From Apostichopus japonicus (Eukaryota > Echinodermata > Holothuroidea > Aspidochirotida > Stichopodidae), in contig NC_092567.1 of the NCBI RefSeq assembly GCF_037975245.1, forward strand, positions 19,412,876 to 19,476,875: a DNA stretch of 64,000 bases, written 5' to 3'. Shown one piece after another: positions 12,701 through 23,863 of this stretch. Positions within the stretch are counted from its first letter, which is position 1; each line of letters starts with the position of its first letter. The notes under the pieces are model-generated. The model searched no databases and was not told the origin of the DNA. It was given only the letters and a program-made list of their open reading frames with translations. The position numbers and the translations under genes were made by a program.

Positions 12701-13851
12701 TGAGGTGGAAATAAAAGTTGGGCCCACCCAGCCTGAAACATGGCCCGGACGTTTCGGGGCACAGATGGTCACAAAAATACAGGCCTAAAATGTGGTCAGC
12801 TGATAAACAACAACAGTATAACAAGTTTGGTTAAAATCCGACTCAAGGTTGCAGAATTATTGCAATGTAAAGATTTTTACGTTTGATCCCATACCTCATT
12901 AATATTCGTAAAAACGATAGGGCACACCTTCTCACTATATAATACATCTACATATCAAGTATGACAAATATCCATCGCTCCATTGTTGAGTTATCACAGA
13001 CGCACACACACACACGCTTACACACACAAACCTGACTGGATACTGTAGGTCCAGCAAGGTACCAAAGAGGTACAGTAACAGTGAAAATCCAGCAATTGGT
13101 GATGCATGTCTCAATAAATTTTAATCAAGTGCTGATCTGAAAATTTGTGATTACATTTTCACAGTTTTTTGTGTTTTCAGGATTTAAAAATACAGGATAC
13201 AGAATACTGATAGACAAGTTGAATGGCAGTTTAAATTATGAAAAAACAAATATTTTGTCTTCGTTTTTGTGTTCCGACTATGCATCATTCTATGATACTT
13301 TACTGTCATTTTCCCATATTTCCCCGTAGGGCCCCCATAGTTTACACACACACACACACAGCGTGTGTATGGTTGGGGCTGGTAGGTGTTGTTTTTAATA
13401 TGTTAGCCATCAGGTTTGCATTAAGTTTGCAGTCTTCAAGTCTAGATATAAATGTGAAGGCAGCGATTCTGCTATAAAAGGTCTGTGTGTTCTGAAAGCT
13501 CTGGTTTATGACGATCTACCATGATGTTTCACATTGCCTATATATGTCAGAGAATGAATAAATTCATACAAAAGTAAAAAAAAAAACAGTAAAAAGTACA
13601 TATTAAAATGAAGACATACAGTAGTCAAATTTGGTGAATAATTTTACGCAGCGTTCTGCGATCCAATACCAGATTAATATTCCCTGACAAGTTCTTTCGG
13701 TAAAATTTTAGAAAAATCTAATTATATATATCTATAGATAAATATTGATTATTTTACAGAGCACTTTCAAAAACATAAAAAAATGTGTCAAAACTGTCAC
13801 GATTTCTTACCCTCCTGATTCCAGAACGAATGAATGTTTGCGTTTATTCAT
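3707..13851 (-). CDS. ARNTL (BMAL1): BMAL/ARNTL (cycle) circadian bHLH-PAS transcription factor, exons 1-11
   Basis: Coding exons in gene order: 13851-13811, 12427-12356, 11241-11015, 10116-10037, 9445-9353, 8855-8738, 7472-7314, 6782-6643, 5895-5783, 4897-4791, 3857-3707. All have GT-AG borders and phases agree throughout, giving 433 residues plus 2 nt. The start is [14 protein letters not shown]; its exon is preceded by an acceptor at 13938, so a non-coding 5' exon lies upstream. Exon 3 carries the bHLH: basic region [14 protein letters not shown] keeps the E-box-contacting His, Glu and Arg, then PTCNAM and [16 protein letters not shown]. Exons 4-6 give PAS-A ([45 protein letters not shown]). 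Exons 7-8 match the PAS linker ([21 protein letters not shown]). Exons 9-11 form PAS-B ([41 protein letters not shown]). Family knowledge: the protein pairs with CLOCK in the nucleus and activates per/cry-type genes. The C-terminal activation region is mostly outside. Least sure point: the exon 3 acceptor, which puts a G run in the coding sequence. Confidence 0.95.
8115..8648. repeat. Tandem array, ~50-bp unit, in BMAL intron 6
   Basis: About ten imperfect units of the form AGGTTACCAGGTCACTC, TTGACATGGTTGCTAAGG, GTGTACACTGCTAA. Two alternating sub-forms are visible: GGTTGCCAGG with TACACTGCAAA, and GGTTACCAGG with AAAGTGCTAAA. It starts 90 bp on the 3' side (transcript sense) of the exon 8738-8855. 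No gene is encoded. Confidence 0.9.
9010..9292. repeat. Tandem repeat, ~117-bp unit, 2.4 copies
   Basis: The block from GACAAGACATTGACAAATCG through CTCAGAACACATGGGAGGAA to CAATCAACCATATCTCGTG recurs at about 117-bp spacing, with the third copy incomplete. It lies in BMAL intron 5, 61 bp past the exon 9353-9445 in the direction of transcription. No role is visible. Confidence 0.9.
10254..10432. mobile_element. Small palindromic MITE in BMAL intron 3
   Basis: The ends are perfect inverted repeats of 15 bp (CAGTTGGGACAATTT and AAATTGTCCCAACTG). A second, inner inverted repeat of about 22 bp follows (AAAGCACTCGTATTGTCAG against CTGACAATACCAGTGCTTT), so most of the 179 bp can fold. No clear target duplication is seen. 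A partial relative occurs at 54970-55027. Confidence 0.75.
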
Positions 13852-14276
13852 TGTGGTGTTTTGACTGACAGACCTTGGTAAGTGGTTCTTCACTATTGCT
13901 TGCAATATTACAGGTTGTCCTTTTCAATATGTGTTCACTGTAAGAAAAAGAAATAATTTTAAATTAATGTAAAGCTTGTAATCTTGAGTAGATTTCTGCT
14001 CAAGATTTGCATTTTTTTCATAGTGTTAAGGTCGTAAAGTCTACATTGTGTAGATTTTTCTTTCTTGGTCTTATTTTTCAACCATCAAGTGGCAATGTAT
14101 CAAATTCCTGTAGTGGGTTTAAATGTGGAGCAAACATACACAAACTTCTAAGGGGCTTCAGCTCCCCTTCCCCCCTCGAAAAGATGAACACCAAGGGGGG
14201 ACCCACCCCCACCCTACTAACAGACAATGTTACAACAAATTTCTAATGTACATGTACAGTATTTTCGCCCACAATA

Positions 14277-14973
14277 GTCAACAGGTTCTTCTCACCACAA
14301 AAAAATCCCTGAGCAACAGTTGTTTATGACATTGCTGAACACATCTGAAGCATTTCCTATGATTAAGGCAATGTGTTTTGTTTTTTTTCTGACGCTGGTC
14401 GTCGAAGTCAATAAGCAAAAAAGTTATGTTTGCCCATATTAGCAGAATGATCTGCTACAGTATACTAGCACATATAGTGTGCTTTAAAACATCCCACATT
14501 GTGCCCCTCCTGAAAGAAGTCTAATCTTGAGACAGATGATCAAAAGAACTACCGACCCATTGCTAATTTAATAATGTTCATCTCTAAAGTTCTAGAGAGG
14601 ATTGCCACAACACAGTGCCACTATCGTAAACAGGTTCTTCTCTCCCCCAAAAAAATCCAGAGCAACAGTTGTTTATGACATTGCAGAACACATCTGAAGC
14701 ATTTCCTATGATAAGGCAATGTTTTTTGGTTTTCTTTCGACGCTGGTTGTCGAAGTCAATAAGCAAAAATGTTATGTTTGCCCATATTAGCAGAATGATC
14801 TGCTACAGTATACTAGCACACATATAGTGTGCTTTAAAACATCCCACATTGTGCCCCTTCTGAAAGAAGTCTAATCTTGAGCCAGATGATCTTAAGAACT
14901 ACCGACCCATTGCTAATTTAATAATGTTCATCTCTAACGTTCTACAGAGGATAACCACAACACAGTTGAAGAT
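14277..14973. repeat. 350-bp tandem duplication
   Basis: The block beginning ACAGGTTCTTCTC and ending GGATNNCCACAACACAGT occurs twice in a row (14277-14626 and 14627-14973) with only scattered differences (for example TCACCACAAA against TCTCCCCCAAA). It includes the first part of the degenerate reverse transcriptase (the NYRPIANL region), so that part of the retroelement is doubled. Confidence 0.9.
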
Positions 14974-16291
14974 TTCTCTCAATGACAACAATCGTTTTTC
15001 TGATATGGCAATCTGCTCACCGTCGCTACCAATCCACTGAAACTGCATTGCTACGTACATGTGTGTGCCTAATCACGTTTTACTGGCTCTTGACAAAGGA
15101 GAAGAAGCAGTGCCTGTGTTGTTAGATTTTTTTCAGCAGCATTTGACACTATCGACCCCAACATATTATTTCACTGTTTTAGAGCACATGTATGGAATTA
15201 GTGGAGCAGCACTGAAGTTGGATAATTTCCTACTTATCAGATTGCTAGCAGTCTGTAATTATTGATGATGTGCTTTCAGACCCCCTTCCTTTACAATGGG
15301 GTGTCCCGCAGGGTTCAGTTACAGGCCCTTTAGACTTCATCCTGTATTTTTGTTATTCCCGATCACGATGGCATACACGACATGATATATGCTGATGACA
15401 CACAATTGTACTTAACAAAGGTATTAGTGTCCTCAAAGCATTCCCGACTGGGACATCCGCAATAAGCTAACATTAAATGACTCAAAAACAGAAATCTTTC
15501 TTTTTTGATCTAAATTCTGCGATGTCGATGTGGCTTTTCTTGCTATGAATATAAGAAATTGTGCAATTCTTCCATCACCAGCTACTAGGGATCTCGGTGT
15601 TATTCTCGATGAGCAGTTTCAACTTCATGCACATATCAGAAATGTGTAACGCATGGCCTCTTTTGGTATACAAAATTGGTAGAATCCGCAAAAAATTTTG
15701 ACCGATCCTTTATCCTTAACTGAACACTTAAAACATCCTTTTGTTTCTTCCCATCTTGCAATAACTCTCTTCTTTATGGTTTACTTAATTCCCAACTCCA
15801 ACTCCTCCAATTTATTAAAAACTCTGCGGCCAGGCTTGTCACACGTTGCAAACATCACACACACATAACCCCTATCTTACGTCAATTACACCAGTTGGTT
15901 ACCTGTTCAAAAATGCATTCATTTCAAAATTCTCCTCATAACTTACAAAGTTCCAAATTATATCTCTGATCTCATATCTCACTCTACCAATGTAAACTTA
16001 CGCTCATCGAATAAACTTATTCTCAAATCAGGACCTCTATCTAAAACATCTTTCTACGGCGACAGAGCCTTTACATCTGTAGCGCAAAAGCTTTGGAATA
16101 ATTTGCCTTGAATCAATATTCGCAACACACCCTCATTAACTACCTTCAAATCTTATCTCAAACTGTTTTATTTTATGAATTTTTCGATCTTCTCTGTCCG
16201 ATATGTATTTTGTGTTAATTTATTTAAATTATTATTTTGTACAGTGCTTAGGAACTTTTTTGTAGGCACTTCATAAATTGTATTATTATAA
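14505..16291 (+). pseudogene. Degenerate non-LTR retrotransposon, reverse transcriptase 3' part
   Basis: Pieces of a LINE-type reverse transcriptase appear in shifting frames, broken by stops and frameshifts. In order they are NYRPIANL (14550 and 14904), RYQSTETALLRT (about 15026), the ALDKGEEAV-LLDF block (15089 on), YGISGAALK (15190), GSVTGPL (15312), the polymerase signature YADDTQLYL (15389-15415), TRDLGVILDEQFQLH (15586) and a C-terminal YGDRAF-VAQKLWNNLP block (about 16058). The start is truncated and doubled by a 350-bp tandem duplication. After the coding remnant comes AATTGTATTATTATA, a tail-like end. This is the general layout of CR1/L2/jockey-type elements, but the clade cannot be fixed by eye. 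It cannot make a working protein. It lies 0.6 kb upstream of the BMAL start exon. Confidence 0.85.
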
Positions 16292-16399
16292 CTTTTCATA
16301 AATGTAATATCATGGAGGTAAAGTTGCAAGGAGATTTGAGGTGATATGCAAATTAGATTCTGGTAAGTGGTTAAGGCAATAATATAGAAGAAGCATTCA

Positions 16400-19300
16400 T
16401 GCAAACAATTTTTAACTAAATAAGGGCCACTGAAAGACTCCGACGTAAAAATTAAGCTCCTGTTTTCTTCTCCCCAAGGCAGTCAAGTGGTTCGTTTGTG
16501 TCGTACAAAACAGTGTACTTCTTCACCTGGGGGCGATTTGCTAGTTTTTATGAGATATTTTCGGCCTGATATTGTTTCTAGAGGGCAGTCTTCAAGTAGG
16601 AGGAATCGCCCAGTACCCTTTTGTTTTTTTTGGCAATTTTTTCTTTTTTGAGCACATACTGTACTTAACTCATACTTGTTTTTGGGGAGGTACTACAGTA
16701 TTATGTACATGCAGTAAAAATACAAAAATGACACAATCAAGAAAACTTACTGTTTGCAAAGACAAAGATATAGCATGTTTGTATACAAGATTATTCATTG
16801 AACTGAGCATAAATCGGACACATGAATCCTACCCTACACAGTGAACAACGTTTGCTATATGGACTCATGAGTACAGTATGTACACTCGTTGATTGAACAA
16901 CAAGAGACTTGAGGGGAGCGGTATATTTTAAACGTGTCCTTTCAATGGCTGACCCACTCTTGTTTTGGAATCGTTTATTGGTAGAAAGAGGGAGTATGTA
17001 GAAGTGTTGATATCTGCCAACAATACGGTACTGTACGATGCTAGGCATGCATAGTGGTCCGGTAAAATGTGTTCCCTACGGTAAGGTACGGTTGGTATCA
17101 TAGGAAGGTTGATATATTCCCCTGTGCATGCGTGTCAGCAATATTGTGGCCTGTTAAATCGCAGACATACACACGCACACTAAACACTCCCTATACTGTA
17201 CCAGTTAATGTACTAGCTAATGTAGGCCTTTAGTCTTGTATCACGCTTACAATATATATTTGATTTCACAATTTATGCATTCTGCTTGCAAAACATTAAT
17301 ATGTTACCCGTGGTCCGCCCCCTATTCAGGTTAGAGTAATAGCCCCTAACGCAGAAGAAACAAAGACACAAAACCCAAGTTATTTAGTTATCCCAACACG
17401 TACTGAATTTAATACAGTCAGGGTACTCAACTATTGAGTTGGGAGAGAGGAATTCCCCCGTTTGAATAGGGTGTGGTATACACTGTTATGCTTTAATACT
17501 GTACTGCTTAATGGAGTAACAATGAATGCTATGCCACAGTCCTGAGATAAACCCCTTCTAGATTAAAACATCCCCGTTGCATGCACTTATCCCCAGCTAG
17601 ACTTTATAAATTTCCCACAATTAATATCGCTCGTTGACTGATCAGTTCGCGGACATCACAGGTTCAGGCAAAGTTCCTGCGACCGTCAACGTATGGATAC
17701 CCGGTCATCAACACCAGTCTGGAGAGAAGGTTACCAAACAGTAATAAAACACTCCCACTACGATGACGTCTAAAATATTTCAATAGGCTTAACTACTGTT
17801 GCCAAACACTTTAATTCTGATCAAATCAATATCAAAATAATACAACATTGAACTTCCTGCAAGGGTGTATTTAACTCCACGGTAAAATGAGGTAACCCTT
17901 TCCCAATCAGTACTAATCCCTTATCACAATAGTATACCCGTTTGTGTACAAATGAGGATCACCAATATTCTGCAACAACGCCCCCACTTGGATATAACAC
18001 AAAGCTCAGGTCTCTGTACTCATGGGCATATCGCTAAGCCTAACAACCATGGCTACTATCACTAACACCTAATACAGTATGGGCTCCCATAACACAACTA
18101 TATCGCCTTATAGGCCAAAACAGCCTATTTATCTTAGAAAACCCCACATTCTAAACATAATCTATCACACAGTAAACTGTATTCAATAACTGTCACCGTA
18201 AACAAAAGTCTTTCCCCAACTAATCAAAGGTTCAGTTATAACAGCGAACAATGCTGAAACTCTGCTGTGCACTACACACAACAGGCTACGTACGCTTCAA
18301 TACTGTACACTAACAAACATAGCACACCGCATGGACGCGATGTGAATACTTTATTATCAAAACTAACTTAAAAGAAAAGGGAAAACCGTACCTGGAGAGC
18401 TGTCAAGTAACTGTCTTACGACAAACAACAAAACACCAGCCGACAAATTGTATCGGCTAAACTATGCCTCACAGAGGACGACAGGGCTAAAGTGGCTGTA
18501 TGGGCAAAGATGGCAACCAGGCAACAAAATCTTAGACGTGTGCAGTGTCATAAAATAACAGCAAATCCTGTAATTAAATCTACATAGCACCACACATAAT
18601 TAAAGTAACACATCACTTTCAAAGGGTTACATAGATAAGAAGATAACTGCTTTCTGGTATGTATCCTTTTTTCATCCTTCACATGTACAGCTGAATTACC
18701 ACTATAAAACAAGGAGAATGTTCCCACACACGTTATTGATGACTTCCGTGCTCCTGCTATCAGTACATCATCAAAATCGGCCAGCCAGTTTTGGAGCCAA
18801 ACATACAGGCGCACTATACACACAAATGACTACTTTTGCTGTATTGTACATGTAATGTGTATACAGCTATCTAAATTTGCACACGCACAGCTCAGGCTCA
18901 GTTATAAAGTAGATCTGCTTTAAAAAACACATTTAACTATAATTCATGAGACCGCTGTGGAAGTAAAAGAAGAAGTCGATTCTCAAATTTCTATTCTAGC
19001 AACCGGTTTGAAACATTACTTGGAAGCTCCTTAAATATCTATAATATTCCTTTTTTTGTACGGTCATTCCTACAAATCTCACCATACAAGTTATATCAAT
19101 TTGTCTTGCAAAAGTCAAGGTAGGCATAACTGCCACTGTATCACAGTGCTGACGTACAAGATACATCACTGAAATTTTAGTGACGTCATTTGCAGCAGCT
19201 GAAGTTTGAAGATGCCAATATACCAGATCGTATGTTTGTGTAAGATGGGACTGTTTTTCTGAAGAACATAATTCTATTCAGAATCTTGCCAGTTTACTGT

Positions 19301-19526
19301 GCTCATAAATAAGTTTACTTGGCTTCCTCACTTACCTGTCCCCCTACAACAACTGTACTCTTGCTCAACCATGTCTAGAGTGACCTGGTAACCTTGGACA
19401 CTGACCACCCATGGTGACCAGTCACCTCCGGTCAACGTACCCCCTTCCGTCATTCTACCATCCATCTAAGTGTCTAGTTCTACACTGTGTAGAGTTGACA
19501 AGATCATCATGTTTATCGATCGCCCC
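16400..19526. other. Intergenic stretch, no gene recognised
   Basis: No coding exon with family resemblance or convincing splice sites was seen on either strand. Composition is ordinary and AT-rich. The 5' non-coding exon and promoter of BMAL should lie in or beyond this region, but I could not place them. Confidence 0.5.
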
Positions 19527-19530
19527 TTAA

Positions 19531-19900
19531 AGGGTGTGAAGACTCGCGCAAAAAAAAACGTCTAATGCCAGTAATCTGACCTAGGCTAGTTTCGAATGAG
19601 GTGTAACAGAAGTGTTACACACCACCATCGATCGCAGAAAATACACACGCACAGCTTTCTACCATCGGTAATTAGACACTGGTGTATAGTCAGTACATAC
19701 AGCTGCGGTCAATACCCACATCACAGTGTACAAACAATACAGCAATGGACATCTCAGGTCCAGCTAAACTTCAAGGTATCACGTTTCATTACTGTACTGT
19801 CTGCATTTTGTAGCGACACGAACAAAACGTCACTTGCAAGCTTTGGAAAGTTAACTTTTTCAGATGGCCGCACGCGGTTTGGGGCGAGTCTTCAATGCCT
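19531..19900 (+). mobile_element. TTAA-type MITE, copy 2 (best preserved)
   Basis: Element of 370 bp flanked on both sides by TTAA (19527-19530 and 19901-19904). The left end is AGGGTGTGAAGACTCGCGC; the right end, read inverted, is AGGCATTGAAGACTCGCCC. The interior has no open frame of note. TTAA target duplication is typical of piggyBac-type transposases, but the termini do not begin with the usual CCC, so the superfamily is inferred only. Confidence 0.9.
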
Positions 19901-20615
19901 TTAAACTAAAGAGGCTAAGTTAAAGTCTTAAGTATCTTTAATATTTTTAGGTTTCCACCAAATGTACCAAATCTTGAGGCGCACAAAGTCAGTCAGTCAA
20001 TTTCCCCCCCCCAAAAAAACATTACTCAAATGATATGAATCAAAGTTCAAGTGTCTGTTTTAGCGATTTTGTGCAATTAACTGATGCAAGAATCAAAGTT
20101 GTGTTTTGCCAGACGTGGATTTCTTCAGACATAAGGCTACGTTGTGTGGGAATACTGCAAATATTAGGCTAGCTATTTACTGTACTCATTCTTAAAGCCT
20201 AGCCAGGTTGTAGGTTATGATTGTGTGTACATTACGGATATCGCTCTAGCTTTCGTCGATAACAATTAAGAAGACAACCTGTGAAATATCTACCTTCCAC
20301 ATAACGGCCAGTTTTCTTTCACCTTTGAATAAAACGACAGCCCGATCACATATCAACAGAAATGTGTTATTTCTTGTTTCGAAATAACACAAATAAACTT
20401 AAATGGACTGTCAACAATAATATCCAGTGCCAAATTTCGGTCAAGGCTCTTTCATAGGCTTAGCTGACACAGCATAGCACAGATACGCAGTTTTGTATTT
20501 GTTATCACTGTACTGAATGACAAACATGTATTATGCAATTCGAAGCTGCGCTACGTATGGATGTAGGGGGAGAACAACAACACAGGGGCACCGCGGTCTA
20601 GACTGTAATTCCTGC

Positions 20616-22013
20616 CATGGGCGTCAACAGGTGGGGGACGGGGACATGTCCCCCCCACTTTCAAAAGTGGAGGGGATATCATATCATTTGTCCCACCCAC
20701 TTTTCAGAGCAGTTATTAAAAAAAAATCACATGCATATGCGCGATTTTCTATTTAAGGTCAAGAAATCTGGACTCCCTGGGCCCCTGCTATCTATCACTT
20801 GCACCGTCATTTATCTCCCATTCTCCCAATATCCTAAATCTGCCCATTTAATTCGTTCGGGGGGGGGGGGGAGACCATTCGAAAGTGTATTGAATCTTGC
20901 ACACATGTTGTTTGTATGGGTTCCAAGGGATTAGGTAAGCCATACAGGTAGATGGTGATGAGTTACTATGTTCATATCACTACCTCCAGTCCCTTGGACT
21001 GGACGGACGAATAGGGGTGTAGGGGTTAAGTAATTATAAGGCTACATGTATTCGCCGGATATGGTAGATCTTTATTGTTGAGTGCCGGCTAGGCGCTACA
21101 CACGCTCTGCGCGCGGTGCCTTTTTCTGATTATTATTATTAAAGTCTTGGGCAAATAACAACTGACGTCTCGCACCTACATGCATGTATTATATATACCA
21201 CTCCACTCATCCCGGAGGTGACGGCGCCACTTTTTCAATATTTCAGAAAGTGAGGGGGACACTATACTACCTAAGCGGAGCGCCACCATTGGTTGGCGTG
21301 TAGCGAACCAGAAAATTTTGGGTACATAAGACCCCCTAGATCGCAGGAGACGGCCTTCCTGAGTCGTTTTTAGTTACATCAGAATCAGATCTGTGAGGAG
21401 AAATTTTGTCTCACAAAACTAAATTCCGACAGAAAGTACTGGTAGAAAGATGCCGTTCTGACACCAAGGGAAACGAATTACACAGCGTCCATCTCAAACG
21501 AAATATTTTCGGTAGTTTGGTATCATATAATACCCTGCATACAGGCAGAATACTGTCTGTAGGGCCTAAAATATATGATATTACCTTCCTGGTGGGGTCT
21601 TCGACTTGTTTTCAAGTTGAAATGCGTCGTTTTCTCTGATTCACAGTGTAGGGCAAGGGGAATTCCATTTCTGGCGAGAAGGGGTACTTCCACAAAACAC
21701 TCTAAAACATCGTTCAAACATCGCACAAACTTTTATCAGAGGTCTCGGACGAAGCGGGGAGGGTGAATATCGGAGGAAGGGTGATAAAGGGCCAAGCACT
21801 GTTCTAATTTCCAGTGCAATTTATTGATAATGATTCTTAAGTTAGATTCTACTTGAATCAGCTCAGCAATTGTGATAGAAAATCGCGCATATGCATGTGA
21901 TTTTTTTAATAACTGCTCTGAAAAGTGGGGGACAAATGATATGATATCCCCTCCACTTTTGAAAGTGGGGGGGGGGACATGTCCTCCCCGTCCCCCACCT
22001 GTTGACGCCCATG
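20616..22013. mobile_element. 1.4-kb element with ~130-bp terminal inverted repeats
   Basis: The left end starts CATGGGCGTCAACAGGTGGG and continues through GGACATGTCCCCCCC, CAAAAGTGGAGGGGATATC and GCATATGCGCGATTTTCTA to about 20752. The same sequence returns inverted from about 21881 to 22013, nearly base for base apart from C-run lengths. The 1.1-kb interior has no recognisable transposase. It includes a fragment (21269-21310) with the AAGCGGAGCGCCACC motif shared with the elements near 30.2, 36.6 and 37.8 kb. The flanks (ATTCCTGC and ATCCTGAT) are only loosely alike, so the target duplication is unresolved. Confidence 0.8.
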
Positions 22014-23481
22014 ATCCTGATGAAACTTAGGGCCTTATATCATGATTAATAACATTGAAACTTAAACCCAAAATGGAATCATACTTTAACTTTTCACAAA
22101 GGAATAAAAATCATCTTGTTATACAGATGTTTACAACATGCACACATATGGCATCATAAGTACATTTAAAAGCACTACTATTTTATGTATACTCGGGCTA
22201 CGGCGCTGGGGCATCTTTAGTTTCTACGTTTTTATGTTTCTGATAAAGTGAATTCAGCAAGGGCAGTTGAGGAACATCGTGTATCGTCCAAATGTTATAC
22301 GTAGCGGTGCTGTGATGAACGTATGTATCAGGCAGGGCCGTTTTAAGAATAGTTTAGTGCCTGGGACTTTTCCCAAAGGGACCATCATGACACTATCAGT
22401 TGGTGCGTAGCGTAACTAGAACTTCGCAGCTAGGCCTTGGTTGCATTTAAACATTCTTAATTTTGAGATCTCATGTTTTAGAATTTTGCACTTAGAAATA
22501 AGATTTTTTCCCCGGTAGGACCGGGTAACTTCGTAAGAGAAAACTTGGACTTTACATTACTTTATAAGCTCTGCCTCATTATTTGTTTTACAGAGAACTG
22601 AAGACATGCCGAAAGCATGCTTTAAGCCGCATTCTGATGGTAGCCGTAGCCTATGTTGAGGGGAATCTATACGGGGAATTTAGGTGTAAATGAATTGTTA
22701 GGCTTGTGCTATCATTATTTGTTTTACATGCCAAACAGGGACCTTCTGGGGTGGGGGTGTGGTGTTGGTGGGGATTGAGCAGGGTGGGTGGGTCGTGTAT
22801 ATAAGCGACTGTACCTCAACATTCTTAGTTAGTAAAACATTGGGGCACTGATATATAGGGGTTTCTAATGAAACTGATAGGCCTATATACTGAAAACGTT
22901 ATAATTAAGTACAATTATGAACCGTAGTTTTATGACTGCTACACCGTTCACGCAGGTTAAAATCTTAGGAGCTCTCTATGTTTATTGTTATTCTAACAAA
23001 ACCAAAACGATCGCACGGTCATCGCATCTGCGATCGTGTTAAAGTACGTGATGAGCGGTTAAACTAAACTGTTCTTTTTGAACACCATTCCTCCAATGCG
23101 TAATTAGAATATTGAGGTTGCAAACTACCGACTACTGCAATCAGAAGAAATGATATGAACATTCGCTATAACTAATTGAAATAGCGCAAATACTGTCCAG
23201 TCGTTCACATTATTGTAGTCCAACATTCATTTAATTAGGAAGTTGAAAATTTCAGGGGGACAGCTGCACCTCGATATTCGCCCCCCCCCCCCCTCCTTGT
23301 ATCCGACTTTTTCCCTGACCTTGAGTTGGCACTTTTTTTCATCCAATTCGGTCCGTAATTTGGTTGGTTATGCCACAGCACTGAATACTGACAACCCGGC
23401 GATATTCATGTCAAAATAAAATTAAACTGTTAGCAAACTGCTTATCCACTAGAGAGCCTAGCTGTGTAAGAGAATGTGAAG
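22014..23481. other. Intergenic stretch, no gene recognised
   Basis: No exon or RNA gene was recognised. There is a short fragment related to the GGAGCGCCACC repeat family (about 22398-22424, TTGGTGCGTAGCGTAACTAG) and a C run at 23281-23293. Confidence 0.5.
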
Positions 23482-23863
23482 GTAAGTTGGCCTGACGTTT
23501 CGATCCTAGCAGGATCTTCTTCAAAGGCTAAATGACAAGTAACAGAAAGGACAAAAACACGTACAGAATACAGACAGGTTAATGAGCATGGTAAACACAA
23601 AGATGTTTTTCCCTATCCCCTTCCCTTAATCCTCTCTTTGTCCCTCCACTGTTTATCTCCTACCTCTCCAATTCCCCTGTTGGTTTCTCTCTTTCTTCTC
23701 TCCATCCCATGTCTACTAATCCCCTTACATCTATCTCTTTGTGCTCACCATGCTCATTAACCTTTTTGTAATCTGTACGTGTTTTTGTCCCTTCTGTTAC
23801 TGTTACTTGTCATTTAGCCTTTGAAGAAGATCCTGCTAGGATCGAAACGTCAGGCCAACTTAC
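23482..23863. mobile_element. Foldback element with hammerhead-like motif in each arm
   Basis: Arms at 23482-23593 and 23747-23863 are inverted copies of about 112 bp, starting GTAAGTTGGCCTGACGTTTC and separated by a 150-bp pyrimidine-rich spacer. Read on the plus strand, the right arm contains GCCT, TTGAAGA, the perfect hairpin GATCCT-GCT-AGGATC, GAAAC and GTC-AGGC (23817-23854); the left arm has it on the minus strand. The order CUGANGA, helix II, GAAA, C...UH is that of the hammerhead ribozyme core. Here the first base is U instead of C, and one extra A precedes helix II. Family knowledge: Penelope-like retroelements carry hammerhead motifs in their terminal repeats. Origin from such an element is inferred. 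Confidence 0.6.
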
